Shown here in pieces: positions 33,288 to 42,141 of a stretch of DNA of 64,000 nt. The translations under genes and the position numbers were made by a program. The stretch is taken from NCBI GenBank assembly GCA_903921365.1, contig CAIXPS010000084.1:1-64000 (forward strand), given 5' to 3'. This stretch comes from an uncultured bacterium (lineage in GTDB: Bacteria > Chloroflexota > Anaerolineae > J036 > Brachytrichaceae). The notes below the pieces were generated by a model. It worked only from the letters and a program-made list of their open reading frames with translations, ran no database searches and was not told the DNA's origin. Within the stretch, counting starts at the first letter, position 1. Each line of letters begins with the position of its first letter.

Positions 33288-35012
33288 TTACCTGGCAACC
33301 AGCGGAACATAGACCGAGTACCGCGGCGGCGCAATACCACACGCAAAAGCGGCGCTGATATTGCTGACCACGCTGCCCGGAGCGACATGGACTGCCGTAT
33401 GCGCAGATAGTGATGACTGACCATAAAACTGGTCGTTGTAACATCCTCCGCACATAGATGTGGTGTTGCGGGTGAACTCCACAAAATAGTCCGTCGCTTG
33501 CGTGGTTGTCGTGTAGTAGCCGCTGACATCAGTATAGGCGTATACCCTGCCGTAACCCGATGTGCTGTCGGTGCGGTTGAGTTGCACAGATGCATACATG
33601 ATCCCTTGTCCCAGCAAATCGGTCACGCGCCCTGTAACCGTGCCTGTGAAATACCGGTGCAATCCAAAATTGACATTTGTCACCGTCAGGGGCGCCGTCA
33701 CGTTCACCCAGTTCCCTACGACGGTAGATGAAATCTCGTCGTGACCGTTATATACCTGACTGTTGTACATTGGACCGCCAGGGTAAAACGTAATGCTGGC
33801 GTGGTAGTGGTCGGTCGGCAACCCTGTAATGGTATACACCCCCGTGGCATCCGTTGACGTTTGACGGTTAAAACGATTTACGATGACGCCATTATCGACG
33901 GCTACCACCCCGCCGGTCACAGGTTGCAGGGTATTCGCGTCTCGCACCATGCCTGTAATGACGCCGCCGCGCTGCAACGAGACCGTAATCCCAACCGTCT
34001 GGGTGACTTGAGTGATCGTGATGAGATCGCCCAGCGTGGACGACACCTGGTTGTTATAGTATTGCCCGATGTAGTCCTGGCTGTCAGTCCCTGTCCCGCC
34101 TGGGGTGACAGCCAGTCTGTAGGCGCCTGGCCTCAATCCTTGTATCGCGTAACTCGATGTGCCATAGTAGCGCACCGCAGTGGCGCGCACGTCTGGCTTA
34201 TCTACGGAATAGGCTGAGGCGCTGTAAGTGGTGAGTCCCGCCCCGGTGTCGGCTGCTAACACATCCCCTTCAATCGTGGCTCCTGGCGACAGCAGCATAT
34301 TGGCCGTGATCGTGGTCGGCGTGGTGACGGAGATGACCGCCCCCGACGCTGCATCACCTGCGCCGCCATACCAGGTGGGCATGTATTTGTTCAGCGTAAT
34401 CACAAACGTGTTGCCAAGCGTGGGATCAAAATACAACTTATAGCCGCCCGGTGCGATCCCTTGAAACTGATAATACCCATTCACGTCCGTGCTCGCGAAC
34501 TGGACGCTGCCTGGTGTATAGGCGGGGGCAGTCGTCGATAACAGCTCAACACTCACATTCTGCAGCGGTGAGACCACATCGGTCGCGTGGACAATGCCGG
34601 TGATGACGGCGCCTACGGTCAGCGTGAAGTTCATTGTTGACACTGTGCCGCTCACTACACTGAACAGGTTGGTGATTGCGCCGACATAGCGCCCTGTTTG
34701 AGCCACCTCTGTTGAAACGCTGGTAGGGCCATTCGCAGTCTGATATTGGAACGCGTAGCGGCCGTTGACATCAGTGTACGTCGTCCTGTAGCTATACCCG
34801 GCCTGAGTCACGAGTACGTTCGGCAGTGGAAGTCCCGTGTCCGCCGCCCTGATGATGCCGCTCGATTCGCCATAGCCACAACCTAAAAGTGTAGTAGTGC
34901 CTGATGGGGTTAAAAGTGTTTCAGCACATGACGCCGCCCGCACGCCTGACACAAAAGGGCTCATACAAAGCGACACAACACAGAGTAAACTGCGAACCAG
35001 GTGCTTTTTCAT
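33288..35012 (-). CDS. Secreted protein of carboxypeptidase-regulatory-like repeats
   Basis: A 574-residue secreted protein. The start at 35012 opens a signal peptide (MKKHLVRSLLCVVSLC) and has GAGGG just upstream. Five to six Ig-like repeats follow, each containing the phrase DVNGxYxF or TDATGVYTITG, the hallmark of carboxypeptidase-regulatory-like domains. Cysteines cluster near the N-terminus. The last residues, YSVYVPLVAR, match the tail style of other secreted proteins here. A surface or matrix role is inferred; no catalytic domain is seen. Confidence 0.85.
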   Translation of the reverse strand: MKKHLVRSLLCVVSLCMSPFVSGVRAASCAETLLTPSGTTTLLGCGYGESSGIIRAADTGLPLPNVLVTQAGYSYRTTYTDVNGRYAFQYQTANGPTSVSTEVAQTGRYVGAITNLFSVVSGTVSTMNFTLTVGAVITGIVHATDVVSPLQNVSVELLSTTAPAYTPGSVQFASTDVNGYYQFQGIAPGGYKLYFDPTLGNTFVITLNKYMPTWYGGAGDAASGAVISVTTPTTITANMLLSPGATIEGDVLAADTGAGLTTYSASAYSVDKPDVRATAVRYYGTSSYAIQGLRPGAYRLAVTPGGTGTDSQDYIGQYYNNQVSSTLGDLITITQVTQTVGITVSLQRGGVITGMVRDANTLQPVTGGVVAVDNGVIVNRFNRQTSTDATGVYTITGLPTDHYHASITFYPGGPMYNSQVYNGHDEISSTVVGNWVNVTAPLTVTNVNFGLHRYFTGTVTGRVTDLLGQGIMYASVQLNRTDSTSGYGRVYAYTDVSGYYTTTTQATDYFVEFTRNTTSMCGGCYNDQFYGQSSLSAHTAVHVAPGSVVSNISAAFACGIAPPRYSVYVPLVAR

Positions 35013-35257
35013 ACATCCCTCATCTTCAAATATTACACAGTCCAACTGTCAAACCAACCCGCTGTTTCTATCCCGGTCTAGTGTATCAGTCTTAATATCC
35101 TTCAGTCCACTGACTGTAACTGCTGTCGCGTGGCGCATCCTGCAAGTTGACACTGGCCTGCAAAAAACTTACCAACGCTCAGCAATCCCCTTCTAAGTGT
35201 AAACAACCGGTCACTATTTTGGATATGACCATGAGCGCCGACGTCGATTACATTGCC

Positions 35258-35410
35258 CGGCGTAGGGTGCGGGGCCCGTGTGTTCGCCCGGCGTAGGGTA
35301 CGGACCCATGTGTCCGCCCGGTGTAGGGTGCGGACCCGTGTGTCCGCCCGGTGTAGGGTGCGAACCCATGTGTCCGCCCGGCGGAGTGCGGGGCCCGTGT
35401 GTCCGCCCGT
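35258..35410. repeat. Tandem 30-bp repeat array, about five units
   Basis: Units of about 30 bases, each near tgtgtccgcccggtgtaggg followed by tgcggaccc, repeated about five times with small changes; the last is shortened. Units lie back to back without spacers, so this is not a CRISPR array. Similar GC-rich units are common between genes in several GC-rich phyla. Confidence 0.9.
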
Positions 35411-35415
35411 AACCC

Positions 35416-35466
35416 CACCGATTGAAATCGGCGTCTGACTCAAGCAAAACCGGCTGAAAGCCGGTT
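35416..35466. repeat. Pair of short hairpins with GAA-type loops
   Basis: Two inverted repeats in a row: ccgattgaaatcgg (35418-35431) and aaccggct-gaa-agccggtt (35448-35466). Neither has a T-run. They look like a dispersed intergenic hairpin element and lie right after the 30-bp array. Confidence 0.75.
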
Positions 35467-35474
35467 AAGAACGG

Positions 35475-35999
35475 TCACGCCACGCTCTGAGTTCGATACA
35501 AATATTGCTGGAACCCCGCGAAGACCTGGCTGATCTGGTCGGGTCGTCCCAGGTCCGCCACAGCGTCGGCGATGGCATTGTGGTACTTCAGCTTCAGTAA
35601 CGGCGTGAGCTTGTCCGGCGCGAGTTCCTCCACCCCCACCTGCACGTATTGCGCCAGCACGAAATCAATGAAGGCCTGCTGTTTGACGGTAAAGCGCGCG
35701 CTGATCGCCGTTTTGGCCGACGCGGCGCGCGCGGCGCGGCTGACGGCGGGGAGCGCATACGCCACATAGGCCAGCACGTCGAACAGGTCGCTGTTCTCCG
35801 CATCGATGATGCGCTGCATCTCGCCCAACTGCTCAGCGCCGAAACCCTTGTCGGCCAATCGATGGAGCAAATCGGCGCGGGTGGCCGGGGCGCACCACAG
35901 GTCGCGCAATTCGGCTTCACTCTTGAAGAACTCGGGCAGCTTGCCGAAAAGCAGTTCCATGAATTGCTGCGCCGTCATCGGCGTGCCATCGGGATGCCA
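35475..35999 (-). pseudogene. hsdR: C-terminal remnant of type I restriction subunit HsdR
   Basis: About 170 residues matching the very end of HsdR (EcoEI-type C-terminal domain): FWHPDGTPMTAQQFMELLFG, then DAENSDLFDVLAYVAYALP and the closing GRPDQISQVFAGFQQYLYRTQ. The helicase and nuclease parts are absent; upstream of 35999 the frame has no homology and soon meets the divergent aldo/keto reductase start. No hsdM or hsdS lies nearby. It is a decayed defence system. Confidence 0.88.
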
Positions 36000-36064
36000 G
36001 AAGGTCGTAACTACGATGATCGGAGGATGTCCCGTGATGTAAACTCTCAGGAAAGGCAACAAAT

Positions 36065-37060
36065 ATGAAATACACCAAACTCGGTAAATCCAACCTCACC
36101 GTCAGCCGCATCTGCCTGGGCACGATGCACTTTGGCGGGTCGACCTCGGAAGAGGAGGCGTTCAGGATCATGGATCGCGCCCTCGAACTGGGCATCAATT
36201 TCTTCGACACAGCTAATGTCTATGGCAATCGCGGTGGGTCCGAGATGATCATTGGGCGCTGGTTCCAGCATCGCCCCGGCAGCCGCGATCAGGTCGTCCT
36301 CGCGACTAAGGTATATGGGCTGATGGGCGATCCCAACAAGCCCAACGAGGAGCGCGGCATCTCGACGTATAAGGTGCGCAAGCACGCCGCCGACTCCCTT
36401 CGGCGTCTGCAGACCGACCACATCGATCTGTACCAGGTGCATCACTACGACCGCCGCATCACGCCTGAGGAATTCTGGGGCACGTTCGAGCGGCTAATTG
36501 ACGCCGGCGACGTGCTGTACATGGGTTCGAGCAACTACCCCGGCTGGGGGCTGGTCAAGTTCCAGATGCACGCGACGCAACGAGGCTCACTTGGTCTGGT
36601 CTCAGAGCAGACGATGTACAACTTGCTCTGCCGCATCCCCGAACTTGAGGTGTTCCCGGCGGCGCGCGACATGGGCATCGGGATCATCCCCTATATGCCG
36701 ATGGCGGGTGGGTTGCTCACCGGCAAGACGCAGGCCGTTGAGGGGTCGCGCACCCACTCGGTCGAGAACGAGTACGGCATCCAGTTGGGCGACCAGAACA
36801 AACAACTGGCTGAGTTCTCGACGCTGTGCCGCGAGTTGGGCGAGAAGGAGCATATCGTCGCGATCGCGTGGACGCTGGCTCATCCGGCCGTCACGTCGCC
36901 GATCGTAGGCATCCGCAAGCTCGAGCACCTGGAGGGAATCGAGCGCGCCGTGGAGCTGACTTTCGACGCGAAGACGCTGGAGCGCCTGAACGACATCTTC
37001 AACCTCAACCGCGGCCGGCCATTGCGCGCGGCTGAGGCGCCGGAAGCGTATGCCTGGTAA
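36065..37060 (+). CDS. Aldo/keto reductase
   Basis: A 331-residue enzyme with the tetrad Asp/Tyr in NFFDTANVYGN, Lys in VLATKVYG and His in YQVHHYD. The start reads KYTKLGKSNLTVSRICLGTMHFG, typical of the YajO/Gpr-like group. A purine-rich stretch (aggaaagg) precedes the ATG. Substrate unknown. It is divergent from the HsdR remnant and is followed by the amt leader region, so it is likely a single-gene unit. Confidence 0.93.
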   Translation: MKYTKLGKSNLTVSRICLGTMHFGGSTSEEEAFRIMDRALELGINFFDTANVYGNRGGSEMIIGRWFQHRPGSRDQVVLATKVYGLMGDPNKPNEERGISTYKVRKHAADSLRRLQTDHIDLYQVHHYDRRITPEEFWGTFERLIDAGDVLYMGSSNYPGWGLVKFQMHATQRGSLGLVSEQTMYNLLCRIPELEVFPAARDMGIGIIPYMPMAGGLLTGKTQAVEGSRTHSVENEYGIQLGDQNKQLAEFSTLCRELGEKEHIVAIAWTLAHPAVTSPIVGIRKLEHLEGIERAVELTFDAKTLERLNDIFNLNRGRPLRAAEAPEAYAW

Positions 37061-37063
37061 ACA

Positions 37064-37091
37064 TTGACATCGTTGGCGTTCATGGTAGATT
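37064..37091 (+). promoter_or_regulatory. Candidate promoter of amt-glnK operon
   Basis: A perfect TTGACA (37064-37069) is followed after 16 bases by TAGATT (37086-37091), four of six matches to the consensus. Transcription would begin near 37098, giving a leader of about 120 bases before amt. Confidence 0.5.
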
Positions 37092-37109
37092 TACGGCATA
37101 ATCAATTGT

Positions 37110-37132
37110 CTGCATTCCAAGGTTGAATGCAG
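37110..37132 (+). ncRNA. Hairpin in amt leader
   Basis: An 8-bp perfect stem, ctgcattc with gaatgcag, with a 7-base loop. It lies in the leader ahead of the amt terminator and may be part of a regulatory RNA structure. No known riboswitch class was recognised. Confidence 0.55.
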
Positions 37133-37141
37133 CTATATTCC

Positions 37142-37191
37142 GGCCTGGAGGCCTGTAGAGCACGAAAGTGTCTCCACGGGCTTTTTCTTTT
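37142..37191 (+). terminator. Terminator/attenuator just before amt
   Basis: A stem formed by gcctgtagagcac (37151-37163) and gtgtctccacgggc (37168-37181) around a GAAA tetraloop, with one mismatch and one bulge, is followed by TTTTTCTTTT. A second small hairpin (ggcc-tgga-ggcc, 37142-37153) overlaps its left arm and could serve as an antiterminator. It ends about 28 bases before the amt start, so it is more likely to regulate amt than to end the gene upstream. Confidence 0.7.
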
Positions 37192-37218
37192 CTGTTGACA
37201 TGTCAGGAGACAAAGTAG

Positions 37219-38442
37219 ATGACAGCTATTAACTCTGGAGACACGGCCTGGGTACTGATCGCTACTGCCCTGGTGCTGATGATGACCCCCGCATTGGCGT
37301 TCTTTTACGGCGGAATGGTTCGCAAGAAGAACATCCTCTCAACCCTGAACCTCAGCTTTATTGTGATGGCAGTCATCAGCCTTCAGTGGGTGGTGATTGG
37401 ATATAGCCTCGTGTTCGGACCCTCCATCGGCGGGTTGATTGGAAACTTGAATTATCTCGGGTTCACCGGCGTGGGAGTGGCGCCCAATGCGACGTACGCG
37501 CCCACCATTCCTCATGTTGCATACGCCGCTTACCAGATGACGTTTGCAATCATCACGCCAGCCCTGATCTCCGGCGCGTTTGTGGAACGCGTGCGTTTCA
37601 AGACGTTTCTGGTGTTCATCGTGTTGTGGGCCACTTTCGTTTATGGGCCGGTGGCGCACTGGGTGTGGGGTGAAGGCGGCCTGTTCCACTCCCTCGGCGT
37701 TCTCGACTTTGCCGGCGGCACAGTTGTGCATGTGACGGCCGGTTTTTCTGCGCTGATGTTTGCGAAAGTGATCGGCCCGCGCCGAGGGTTCGGCAAAGTA
37801 ACGATGGAGCCGTCCAACATTCCGTTCACCGTCTTAGGCGCGGGGCTGCTGTGGATGGGCTGGTTTGGGTTTAACGGCGGAAGTGCGCTGGCTGCTAACG
37901 GAATCGCGGCGAATGCCATTGTCACGACCAACACTGCGGCAGCCGCCTCAGGGTTGATGTGGATGTTTCTCAGTTGGCGCGACAGTAAACCGAGTGTATT
38001 GGGCATCGTCACCGGCGCCGTGGTCGGGTTGGTGGCCATCACCCCAGCCGCCGGCTACGTCACGCCTATGGCGGCTATTTTGATCGGGATGGTTGCGGCG
38101 TCGATCAGTTATTACGCCATCAAGTTCCGACAGGCGCGTCAATTGGACGAATCGCTGGACGTCTGGGCCTGTCATGGCATGGGCGGCTTGTGGGGCTGTC
38201 TGGCTACCGGCTTGTTCGCAAGCAAGGCCGTCAACCCCGCGGGCGCCGATGGATTGCTTTATGGCAATCCATCCCAGTTTCTCGTGCAGGCATTGACGGT
38301 AGTCATTGTGATTGCTTTTGCGATGACCATGACTTTCATCATCACAAAGGCGCTGCACAAGGTGATGGGGTTGCGCGTTTCCCCGAATGCCGAGGAAGTC
38401 GGACTCGACATCAGTGAGCACGGTGAACGCGCTTACAGTTAA
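37219..38442 (+). CDS. amt: Ammonium transporter Amt
   Basis: A 407-residue inner-membrane channel with about 11 membrane segments and no signal peptide. DFAGGTVVHVTAG carries the conserved Asp and first pore His; DVWACHGMGG carries the second pore His. FFYGGMVRKKN is the N-terminal family motif. It conducts ammonium into the cell. GGAG lies 11 bases before the ATG. The gene is followed by a P-II protein gene, the usual partner that blocks the channel when nitrogen is plentiful. Confidence 0.97.
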   Translation: MTAINSGDTAWVLIATALVLMMTPALAFFYGGMVRKKNILSTLNLSFIVMAVISLQWVVIGYSLVFGPSIGGLIGNLNYLGFTGVGVAPNATYAPTIPHVAYAAYQMTFAIITPALISGAFVERVRFKTFLVFIVLWATFVYGPVAHWVWGEGGLFHSLGVLDFAGGTVVHVTAGFSALMFAKVIGPRRGFGKVTMEPSNIPFTVLGAGLLWMGWFGFNGGSALAANGIAANAIVTTNTAAAASGLMWMFLSWRDSKPSVLGIVTGAVVGLVAITPAAGYVTPMAAILIGMVAASISYYAIKFRQARQLDESLDVWACHGMGGLWGCLATGLFASKAVNPAGADGLLYGNPSQFLVQALTVVIVIAFAMTMTFIITKALHKVMGLRVSPNAEEVGLDISEHGERAYS

Positions 38443-38531
38443 ATAGCGTTTGCCTGGCGTTGCAAGCTCATGACATCCAGGTGTGTTTGTGCCGGAAGCG
38501 GCGAATGGAATATACGATTGAGAGGTCTGAT

Positions 38532-38915
38532 ATGACTAAAAAGATAGAAGCGATCATACGCGAAGAAACACTCAACGATGTCAAGGATGCGCTGAAAAAA
38601 ATTGGCATCGTCGGCATGAATGTGATCGATGTGCGAGGACACGGAAGACAGGGCGGCATTACACTCGTCGGGCGCACGGGAACCTACCAGGTAGACATGC
38701 TGCCGCGCGTGCAGGTCAATATCGTGCTGAGTGACAATAATGTCGAACGGACAGTGAATACCATCTGCTCCGCCGCAAAGACGGGCAACATTGGAGACGG
38801 CATCATCTTCATCTATCCTGTCGAGGAAGTGATCCGTATTCGCACAGGCGAGCGCGGGCACGCGGCGCTGATGTATGAGGGCGATATCGATACGCTGCCG
38901 GTCGCGGGCGGGTAG
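38532..38915 (+). CDS. glnK: Nitrogen regulatory protein P-II (GlnK-like)
   Basis: A 127-residue trimeric signal protein. The start at 38532 (MTKKIEAIIREETL) is chosen by homology and an AGAGG site. The T-loop reads GRTGTYQVDMLPR, keeping the Tyr position that is uridylylated in proteobacteria, though the loop is Thr/Gly-rich. GNIGDGIIFIYPVEEVIRIRTGERG is the family's ATP/2-oxoglutarate signature. It lies 90 bases after amt and surely acts on it. Confidence 0.95.
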   Translation: MTKKIEAIIREETLNDVKDALKKIGIVGMNVIDVRGHGRQGGITLVGRTGTYQVDMLPRVQVNIVLSDNNVERTVNTICSAAKTGNIGDGIIFIYPVEEVIRIRTGERGHAALMYEGDIDTLPVAGG

Positions 38916-38941
38916 TGCGCCCAACCATGAACCCAGTGTTT

Positions 38942-39190
38942 TTACATCTCATCCATCCGTATATTCTGCGCGGCGAAGTACAGGCGCGCCGCGTCTGTCG
39001 TGAGTGTGGCGGGATCGGCGAAGAATGCTCGAAACGGGGCGTTGTATGATCGATAGTCATACTCTGACCCGGCACTGATTTCCGCATACTTATCATCATC
39101 CCACGAGCCTCCCTCATCATTGGCATAAAACTCGTTCAGGCGCAAGATCAGCGGGATCCACTCACGCAACGGGGTCGCGGCCAGCGCCAA
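38942..39190 (-). CDS. Small hypothetical protein
   Basis: An 82-residue acidic ORF (MALAATPLREWIPLILRLNEFYANDEGG then SWDDDKYAEIS). It has a plausible helix at the start and aromatic residues towards the end (NAPFRAFFADP), with no membrane segment. I do not recognise a family and see no strong ribosome site. It could be a real small protein or a fragment. The 130 bases between it and the UbiB-type gene hold nothing clear. Confidence 0.4.
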   Translation of the reverse strand: MALAATPLREWIPLILRLNEFYANDEGGSWDDDKYAEISAGSEYDYRSYNAPFRAFFADPATLTTDAARLYFAAQNIRMDEM

Positions 39191-39324
39191 ATGCTATTGT
39201 GTGGCGTTGCTCGTGCTCTGCTTCGCGCGCGAGCACATCCGCGATGCGCGCATCCAGATCACAATTAACCAGCAGCAGGCAGATTGCAACGAAGTCGGAA
39301 GAGGGTATGGAATGTGCTATGTGT

Positions 39325-41100
39325 TTACTTCACCGCGATGCGCGCCAGCGCCAGCGCGCTCGCGAGGATGCATACCGTTCCAACGACAGTGAACTGATTA
39401 ATCAGCAGCAGCGTGCCGGCGATCACCAGTGCGGCGAACACGAATGCCCATGACAGCCGCGCCACGCTGCCCTCCAGCTTGCGCAGATCCTGTGTCGAGG
39501 ACTGGCTCAGTTGCGCCTTGACTTCGAGTTGGCCGTTGAGCGTCTGAGACAACAGCGCGTCGATTTGCCCAGGCAACTGGATCGTGATGCGGGCGATTTT
39601 CAGCGCCTCCTGCAACACATCCTGCACCGTCTTCGCCGCACCACCCCCGGCGATGTCCTTGGCGAATGGCTGGATCTCCTTCCACGCGTTGAACTTCGGA
39701 TCGAGCGCGGTGCTCATCCCGCTCAGGATATTGACCGCGCGCCCCAGATACAGAATATTCTGCGGAATCTGGAACGGCAGTGTGGAGAGCAGGTCGCGGA
39801 ACTGCACCGCGAAGCTGTACATCTCGGTGAAGTCCACGTCGGACAGGTCGCTGACCGTCATGCCCCAGAAGCGTTCGAACAGCAACCCGATGGCCTGCTC
39901 GATGCGGCGCACGTCGGCGTCTGGCAGGAAGAAGCCCATCCGTTGCGCGGCAGCGGTCAGGCGGCGCGGGTCTTTGAGGCTCACGGCGATGATGAACTCT
40001 TTCAGTTCCTTCATGTAGGCCGGCGTCACCTTGCCCACCATGCCGAAATCAACATAGATGAGCAGGAAGGGCGTCTCCGCGAGTCCGGGAGTGTCTGCGG
40101 CCACGCCGAGCGCCTTTGCCCGTTGCGCATCCAATGGTTGCACGAACAGATTGCCCGGGTGCGGGTCGGCGTGAAAGAAGCCGTCGATGAATATCTGCTT
40201 CAGGTATGTCTGGAACAGTTTGCGCGCCACTGCTTCACGCGAAACGCCGGCGCTAGCCAGCCCTTCGTAATCGGTGATCTTGATCTCTTCGACATTCTCA
40301 AGCACCAGGACACGGCGCGTCGACAATTCGCGATACGTTTTCGGGATGCGCACCGCCGGGTCTGCGGCGAAGTTGGCGGCGAAGCGGTCGGCGTTGTCGC
40401 ACTCCTGCTCGTAGTCCAGTTCGGCCAGCACGCCGTCGGCAAATTCTTTGATCAACAAGAAGAGATTAACCCGGCGACTGAGCGGTCGGTACAGCCGCGC
40501 CCAGCGGCCGATCGTCTTCAGCGAAGCCAGGTCGACGTCGACGATCTCATCCATGAACGGGCGCTGCACCTTCACCACCACGCGTTGTCCGCTGCGCAAG
40601 GTGGCCAGGTGCGCCTGCCCGAAGGATGCCGCGGCGACAGGCTCTGTCTCGAACTCTGCGAATAGCTCGCCCACCGGCGCCTTGAGCTCGGCCTCAATCA
40701 ACGCCTGCATTTTCGCGTTGTCTTCGGGCGGCACCGCGTCTTGCAGGTCGGCCAACTCGGCAATGATCTCCTGCGGCAGCATGTCCACGCGCGTGCTGAT
40801 GTATTGCCCCAGCTTGATCCATACGCCGCCGAGTTTCACTGCCAGTTTGCGGAAGTTGCGCGCCAGCATGATCAGCCGGTTCATCCGCCCGGCGTCGACG
40901 CGCTTGCGCCCGATGATGCGCGCGAGGATCAGCTCCCACCAGATCAACCCGCCGATCATGCGCGCTCCGAACCACAACGCCTGGCGCGAGCGGTTGCGCA
41001 ACATGCCGCGACTTGCGCCTTGAAAACTGACGGTCTGTTTTGGATTCATCATGTAAATATTGTTTCTGCCTGCGCCCCGACTGCGGGGACTGTTTGTCAT
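39325..41100 (-). CDS. ABC1/UbiB-family atypical kinase
   Basis: A 591-residue protein of the UbiB/ADCK family. KLGGVWIKLGQYISTRVDMLP is the KxGQ motif, and VAAASFGQAHLA is the Ala-rich loop that replaces the usual P-loop. The catalytic HADPHPGNLFV and metal-binding YVDFGMVGK follow. Two hydrophobic helices near the end (AFVFAALVIAGTLLLI) tether it to the membrane. Members aid quinone or lipid pathways as ATPases. The true start may be MNPKQTV at about 41049. Confidence 0.93.
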   Translation of the reverse strand: MTNSPRSRGAGRNNIYMMNPKQTVSFQGASRGMLRNRSRQALWFGARMIGGLIWWELILARIIGRKRVDAGRMNRLIMLARNFRKLAVKLGGVWIKLGQYISTRVDMLPQEIIAELADLQDAVPPEDNAKMQALIEAELKAPVGELFAEFETEPVAAASFGQAHLATLRSGQRVVVKVQRPFMDEIVDVDLASLKTIGRWARLYRPLSRRVNLFLLIKEFADGVLAELDYEQECDNADRFAANFAADPAVRIPKTYRELSTRRVLVLENVEEIKITDYEGLASAGVSREAVARKLFQTYLKQIFIDGFFHADPHPGNLFVQPLDAQRAKALGVAADTPGLAETPFLLIYVDFGMVGKVTPAYMKELKEFIIAVSLKDPRRLTAAAQRMGFFLPDADVRRIEQAIGLLFERFWGMTVSDLSDVDFTEMYSFAVQFRDLLSTLPFQIPQNILYLGRAVNILSGMSTALDPKFNAWKEIQPFAKDIAGGGAAKTVQDVLQEALKIARITIQLPGQIDALLSQTLNGQLEVKAQLSQSSTQDLRKLEGSVARLSWAFVFAALVIAGTLLLINQFTVVGTVCILASALALARIAVK

Positions 41101-41127
41101 TCAATGCTATATTAACTGAACGCAACT

Positions 41128-42141
41128 ATGGATATCAGTTACGACATTCTCGAGATGGGCGCGCGCTTCTTCGCGATTGACGCCGCCGACCTCACCCTGA
41201 TCGGTGGGATGGATGGCGTCGTCTACTCCTACACCCGCAACGGCGCGCCTTACGTCCTTAAGTTCACCCCGTTCCCCTCTGGTCTCGCGCCCATAGAAGG
41301 GGAGCGCATTCCAGCTTTACGCGCCAAGCTTGATTTTGTCAACTACCTGAGTGCGCATGGCGTGAGCGTGGCGAAACCGGTCGCCTCGGTCAACGGCGAG
41401 TTGATCGAGACAATACCGGCGCCGGCATCGGATGCGCTGGTGAGTCAGGTGTGCGCCGTCACTTCCAGCGAACGCGCGCCTGGCAAGCAGGTGTTCGTGG
41501 CCGGCGAGTGGAACAGTGAGATGTTCGAGGAATGGGGTCGCATCATCGGGCAGATGCACCGGCTGACTGCTGGCTACAACGCGCAGCGCACATGGCCGGA
41601 TGGGGTGATCGGCGACTGGGAAGGCGAGCACTATGCATTTGCTCTCGCTTGCAAGGACAACGAGGTGCGCGCGCGCTGGTTTGCGCTGGGCGACACGTTG
41701 CGCGCATTCACGAAGGATCCAGCGTGCTATGGGTTGATCCACAATGATCCGCACCAATTCAACTTCATGGTGCAGCGCCAGAATGACACGCTGAAGCTCA
41801 CGCTGTTCGACTTCGACGTGTGCGCCTATCACTGGTTCATGACCGATATCGGCATCGCGCTGTACCACGCGTTGTTTGCCCATCGCCCGGCCGGCCAGAC
41901 CGCCGAGGCGTTCGCAGTTTATTTCATCACACACTTCATGCGCGGCTACAACCGCGAGAACGTTATCGACGTCGCATGGTTCCGCCGGTTGCCGTTGTTC
42001 CTCAGCTACCGGCGCATGCTGCTGTACATGGTGTTTTCGCACGAATGGCAGGATCCGACGCCCGAGCAGAAGGAAGAGTTGCGCGTGTGGCGTCACAACA
42101 TTGTGACGGATGCCCCGGTCGTGGATGTGGACTGGATGTGA
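41128..42141 (+). CDS. Phosphotransferase (APH/choline-kinase-like)
   Basis: A 337-residue kinase of the aminoglycoside phosphotransferase fold. YVLKFTP holds the ATP-binding Lys, LIHNDPHQFNFMV is the catalytic loop (H-N-D...N), and LFDFDVCAYHWF the metal-binding Asp. It resembles the homoserine-kinase/CotS-type members. Substrate unknown. Its stop overlaps the start of the serine hydrolase gene as TGATG. It is divergent from the UbiB gene with only 27 bases between them. Confidence 0.85.
   Translation: MDISYDILEMGARFFAIDAADLTLIGGMDGVVYSYTRNGAPYVLKFTPFPSGLAPIEGERIPALRAKLDFVNYLSAHGVSVAKPVASVNGELIETIPAPASDALVSQVCAVTSSERAPGKQVFVAGEWNSEMFEEWGRIIGQMHRLTAGYNAQRTWPDGVIGDWEGEHYAFALACKDNEVRARWFALGDTLRAFTKDPACYGLIHNDPHQFNFMVQRQNDTLKLTLFDFDVCAYHWFMTDIGIALYHALFAHRPAGQTAEAFAVYFITHFMRGYNRENVIDVAWFRRLPLFLSYRRMLLYMVFSHEWQDPTPEQKEELRVWRHNIVTDAPVVDVDWM

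Larger units (their letters stand above)
35046..35474. other. Intergenic stretch holding repeats, no gene
   Basis: About 430 bases. The first 200 bases show nothing recognisable. Then come a tandem 30-bp array and two small hairpins, listed separately. A minus-strand open frame across the array encodes only HTGPHPTPGG-like repeats and is a by-product of the repeat. Confidence 0.7.

Noticed and set aside
35258-35410. A CRISPR array
   Set aside because: Units are directly joined with no unique spacers, and no cas genes lie in the window.
35214-35447. A 77-codon minus-strand ORF with HTGPHPTPGG repeats
   Set aside because: It is produced by the 30-bp DNA tandem repeat; there is no ribosome site and its composition is that of the repeat itself.
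39511-40665. A 384-codon plus-strand ORF
   Set aside because: It is entirely antisense to the well-supported UbiB-family gene and has no protein-like features.
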